DNA of 7,803 nt from an uncultured Selenomonadaceae bacterium (lineage in GTDB: Bacteria > Bacillota > Negativicutes > Selenomonadales > Selenomonadaceae), in assembly GCA_902782705.1 (NCBI GenBank), contig CACZOL010000217.1, positions 1 through 7,803 on the forward strand. Reading direction: 5' to 3'. Each line of letters starts with the position of its first letter. Within the stretch, counting starts at the first letter, position 1. The notes under the pieces are model-generated. The model made no database searches. It worked only from the letters and a program-made list of their open reading frames with translations, and was not told the origin of the DNA. The position numbers were made by a program, and so were the translations under genes. Positions 6,152 through 7,803 of the stretch are shown one piece after another.

Positions 6152-6230
6152 AGAGTGAAGAGTTAAGAGTGGAGAGTGAAGATAGAATACGTAATATTAT
6201 CTCCACTCTTCACTCTCCAAACTCCACTCT
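6152..6230. repeat. Inverted array of 7-bp repeats (heptad hairpin) between the mutase gene and galU
   Basis: The left arm is five consecutive heptads of the form AGAGTGA (AGAGTGA, AGAGTTA, AGAGTGG, AGAGTGA, AGATAGA; 6152-6186). The right arm is the inverted form, heptads of the type CTCCACT (CTCCACT, CTTCACT, CTCCAAA, CTCCACT; 6201-6228). Paired about a centre at 6191 they give an imperfect stem with unbroken blocks such as 6166-6178 with 6204-6216 (one G-U). No T-run follows, so it is not a standard terminator. It starts four bases after the mutase stop and ends six bases before the galU SD (6236-6242). Because the arms are tandem repeats, pairing can also slip by seven bases. It may tune mRNA stability between the two genes. 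Confidence 0.65.
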
Positions 6231-6249
6231 ACAAGAAGGAGGCGTTTTC

Positions 6250-7134
6250 GTGAAAAAAATCCGCAAGGCGGTCATTCCGGCGGCGGGCCTCGGGACGCGG
6301 TTCTTGCCCGCGACGAAAGCGCAGCCGAAGGAAATGCTGCCGATCGTCGATAAGCCCGCCATCCAGTTTATCATCGAAGAAGCGATTGCTTCCGGCATCG
6401 AGGAGATTTTGATCATCACCGGACGCAACAAGCGCTCGATCGAGGACCATTTCGACCGTTCGCTGGAGCTGGAGGCACAGCTCAAGGCCCAGGGCAAATA
6501 CGACCAGCTGAAGATGGTCGAGGAAATCTCGGAAGTCACGATCCACTTCATTCGCCAGAAGGAAGCGCTGGGGCTCGGGCACGCCGTGCTCTGCGCGAAG
6601 CAGTTCGTCGGGTACGAGCCGTTTGCGGTCATGCTTGGCGATGATCTCGTGGACGCAGCGGTGCCGTGCCTGTCGCAGCTGATTGACGTTTACAACGACC
6701 TCGGCGGCAGCGTGCTCGGCGTGCAGGAAGTTCCTGCGGAAACGGTGTCGAATTACGGCATCGTCACGCCGCGGGCGGTGAAGCCGAACATCTGGCAGGC
6801 GATGGACCTGATCGAGAAGCCGACGCAGGAAGAAGCGCCGTCGCGTCTCGCCGTCTTGGGGCGGTATATCTTGGATCCGGAGATTTTCTCGATCCTCGAG
6901 AAGACGCAGCCGGGGCGGGGCGGCGAAATCCAGCTCACAGACGCGATTCGTGTGCTGGCGGGCCAGCAGGCGGTTTATGCCTACAATTTCTTCGGCCGCC
7001 GTTACGACATCGGCGATAAGGAAGGCTTTTTGGAAGCGACGGTGGAGCAGGCGCTGAAACGTCCCGAGCTTCGCGAACGTTTCCTGACATATTTGGTGAA
7101 AACGGTAGGTCCTTTATTGGAGAAAGGTAAATAA
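6250..7134 (+). CDS. galU: UTP--glucose-1-phosphate uridylyltransferase
   Basis: The 294-residue enzyme, of usual GalU length, makes UDP-glucose from UTP and glucose-1-P in the cytoplasm. The N-terminus carries the nucleotide-binding signature KAVIPAAGLGTRFLPATK (6-23) and then KEMLPIVDKP. LGDDLVD (129-135) is the likely metal/nucleotide site, and the LIEKP motif (Lys190) matches the conserved sugar-phosphate-binding lysine region. The start is GTG at 6250, seven bases after a perfect AAGGAGG (6236-6242). It gives the canonical MKKIRKAVIPAAG start. A longer in-frame reading from ATG 6169 would add 27 residues encoded by the heptad-repeat hairpin, has no family support and is rejected. The product is the substrate of galE in this window. 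The gap to pgi is 25 bases. Confidence 0.95.
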   Translation: MKKIRKAVIPAAGLGTRFLPATKAQPKEMLPIVDKPAIQFIIEEAIASGIEEILIITGRNKRSIEDHFDRSLELEAQLKAQGKYDQLKMVEEISEVTIHFIRQKEALGLGHAVLCAKQFVGYEPFAVMLGDDLVDAAVPCLSQLIDVYNDLGGSVLGVQEVPAETVSNYGIVTPRAVKPNIWQAMDLIEKPTQEEAPSRLAVLGRYILDPEIFSILEKTQPGRGGEIQLTDAIRVLAGQQAVYAYNFFGRRYDIGDKEGFLEATVEQALKRPELRERFLTYLVKTVGPLLEKGK

Positions 7135-7159
7135 CGGGAAGCGGGGGAAGTCGGAAATC

Positions 7160-7803
7160 ATGGGGAACGAAATTAAATTGCCGTCGGGATTCACGTTCGA
7201 CTACACGAACCTTTTCGGCGAAGGCAAAGTCACGGAAAAAGAACTGCCCGATACGAGAGCGGCGCACGAAGCCGTTTGCAAGATGCGCGGGACGGGCGAG
7301 GTACGCGGCCATCTGTCGAAAGACGGAGCGCCGGAGCTTGTGCTGTTCCCGCAGCTTCCGTATATCAAGGACGGCAATCTCAATTCGCCCGCCGATATCG
7401 AGAAACTGAAAAAGTTCGGCGCAGGCGTCAAGGGCCGCGTGGACGTGGTCGTTTCCCTCGGCATCGGCGGCTCATTCCTCGGCAACAAGGTCTTGTTCGA
7501 CGTGGGCTGCGGCGAATTCTGGAATGCGATGACGCCGGAGGAACGCGGCGGCTGGCCCGAAGTCTATTTCAGCGGCAATAACATCGACCCGCGCCGCACG
7601 CGAGATCTGCTGAATTATCTCGCGCATAAAGCCGAGGTGGCGAAGACGCACAGGAAGCGCGCGCTTCGCGTGTTGCTGCTCGTGATCTCGAAGTCGGGCG
7701 GCACCCTCGACACCATGTCGAATTTCATGGTAATCTACGACGAGCTTTCACGGACGGCGAACGTGGAGACGGAGGTCGTCGCCGTCACCGATCCGAACGA
7801 GGA
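7160..7803 (+). CDS. pgi: Glucose-6-phosphate isomerase, N-terminal part
   Basis: The frame is open from ATG 7160 to the window edge (214 full codons). The protein has the first SIS-type sugar-phosphate domain of Pgi, with SLGIGGSFLG (99-108) and the phosphate-binding segment SKSGGTLDT (177-185). In most bacterial Pgi proteins this segment reads SKSGTTxET or SKTFTTxET. Here the first of the two threonines is Gly181 and the Glu is Asp184, while Ser177, Ser179 and Thr182 are kept. Pgi interconverts glucose-6-P and fructose-6-P. Next to a phosphohexomutase and galU it links central carbon flux to UDP-glucose. A purine-rich GGGGGAAG (7143-7150) nine bases upstream serves as SD. Family length is usually about 450-550 residues, so over half is missing, including the C-terminal catalytic His/Lys region. 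Confidence 0.88.
   Translation, partial: MGNEIKLPSGFTFDYTNLFGEGKVTEKELPDTRAAHEAVCKMRGTGEVRGHLSKDGAPELVLFPQLPYIKDGNLNSPADIEKLKKFGAGVKGRVDVVVSLGIGGSFLGNKVLFDVGCGEFWNAMTPEERGGWPEVYFSGNNIDPRRTRDLLNYLAHKAEVAKTHRKRALRVLLLVISKSGGTLDTMSNFMVIYDELSRTANVETEVVAVTDPNE

Noticed and set aside
6152..6230. Heptad repeats as a CRISPR array
   Set aside because: The units are 7 bp, contiguous and inverted between arms, with no 25-40 bp repeats separated by unique spacers.

Overview
The window is 7.8 kb of GC-rich DNA with every convincing gene on the + strand. Shine-Dalgarno (SD) sequences are strong (AAGGAGG, GGAGGGG), three to four starts are GTG, and the genes belong to nucleotide-sugar and cell-envelope pathways. 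This fits a high-GC Firmicute with an outer membrane (Negativicutes, Selenomonas/Megasphaera-like). The taxon is an inference from gene style and context; there is no rRNA or other marker here.

Layout: (1) the tail of a left-handed beta-helix protein, probably a gamma-carbonic-anhydrase-like protein (1-190); (2) a tightly coupled pair, rfbD (dTDP-4-dehydrorhamnose reductase) and galE (UDP-glucose 4-epimerase), with a 4-base ATGA overlap; (3) a 159-base gap whose last 70 bases can fold into mutually exclusive hairpins and carry a 30-codon ORF ending exactly on the start codon of a YdcF/ElyC-like (DUF218) membrane protein; (4) a 167-bp near-perfect palindrome directly abutting that gene's stop codon; (5) a MATE-family exporter; (6) an A/T-tract-rich gap with a promoter-like region and a perfect 16-bp palindrome; (7) phosphomannomutase/phosphoglucomutase, a gap filled by an inverted array of 7-bp repeats, galU (UTP-glucose-1-phosphate uridylyltransferase), and the first 214 codons of pgi (glucose-6-phosphate isomerase), which runs off the right edge.

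Pathway: Pgi connects fructose-6-P to glucose-6-P, the phosphohexomutase gives glucose-1-P (and/or mannose-1-P), GalU makes UDP-glucose, and GalE makes UDP-galactose. RfbD makes dTDP-rhamnose from a glucose-1-P-derived precursor. Together they supply activated sugars for surface polysaccharide. The YdcF-like protein may act at the same membrane-envelope interface.

The protein-coding genes are all recognisable families. The less expected material is intergenic: the attenuator-like leader before the ydcF-like gene, the 167-bp palindromic element, the heptad-repeat hairpin before galU, and the palindrome at the mutase promoter. None of these could be tested here by folding or database search. 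No tRNA, rRNA, CRISPR array or transposase gene was seen.
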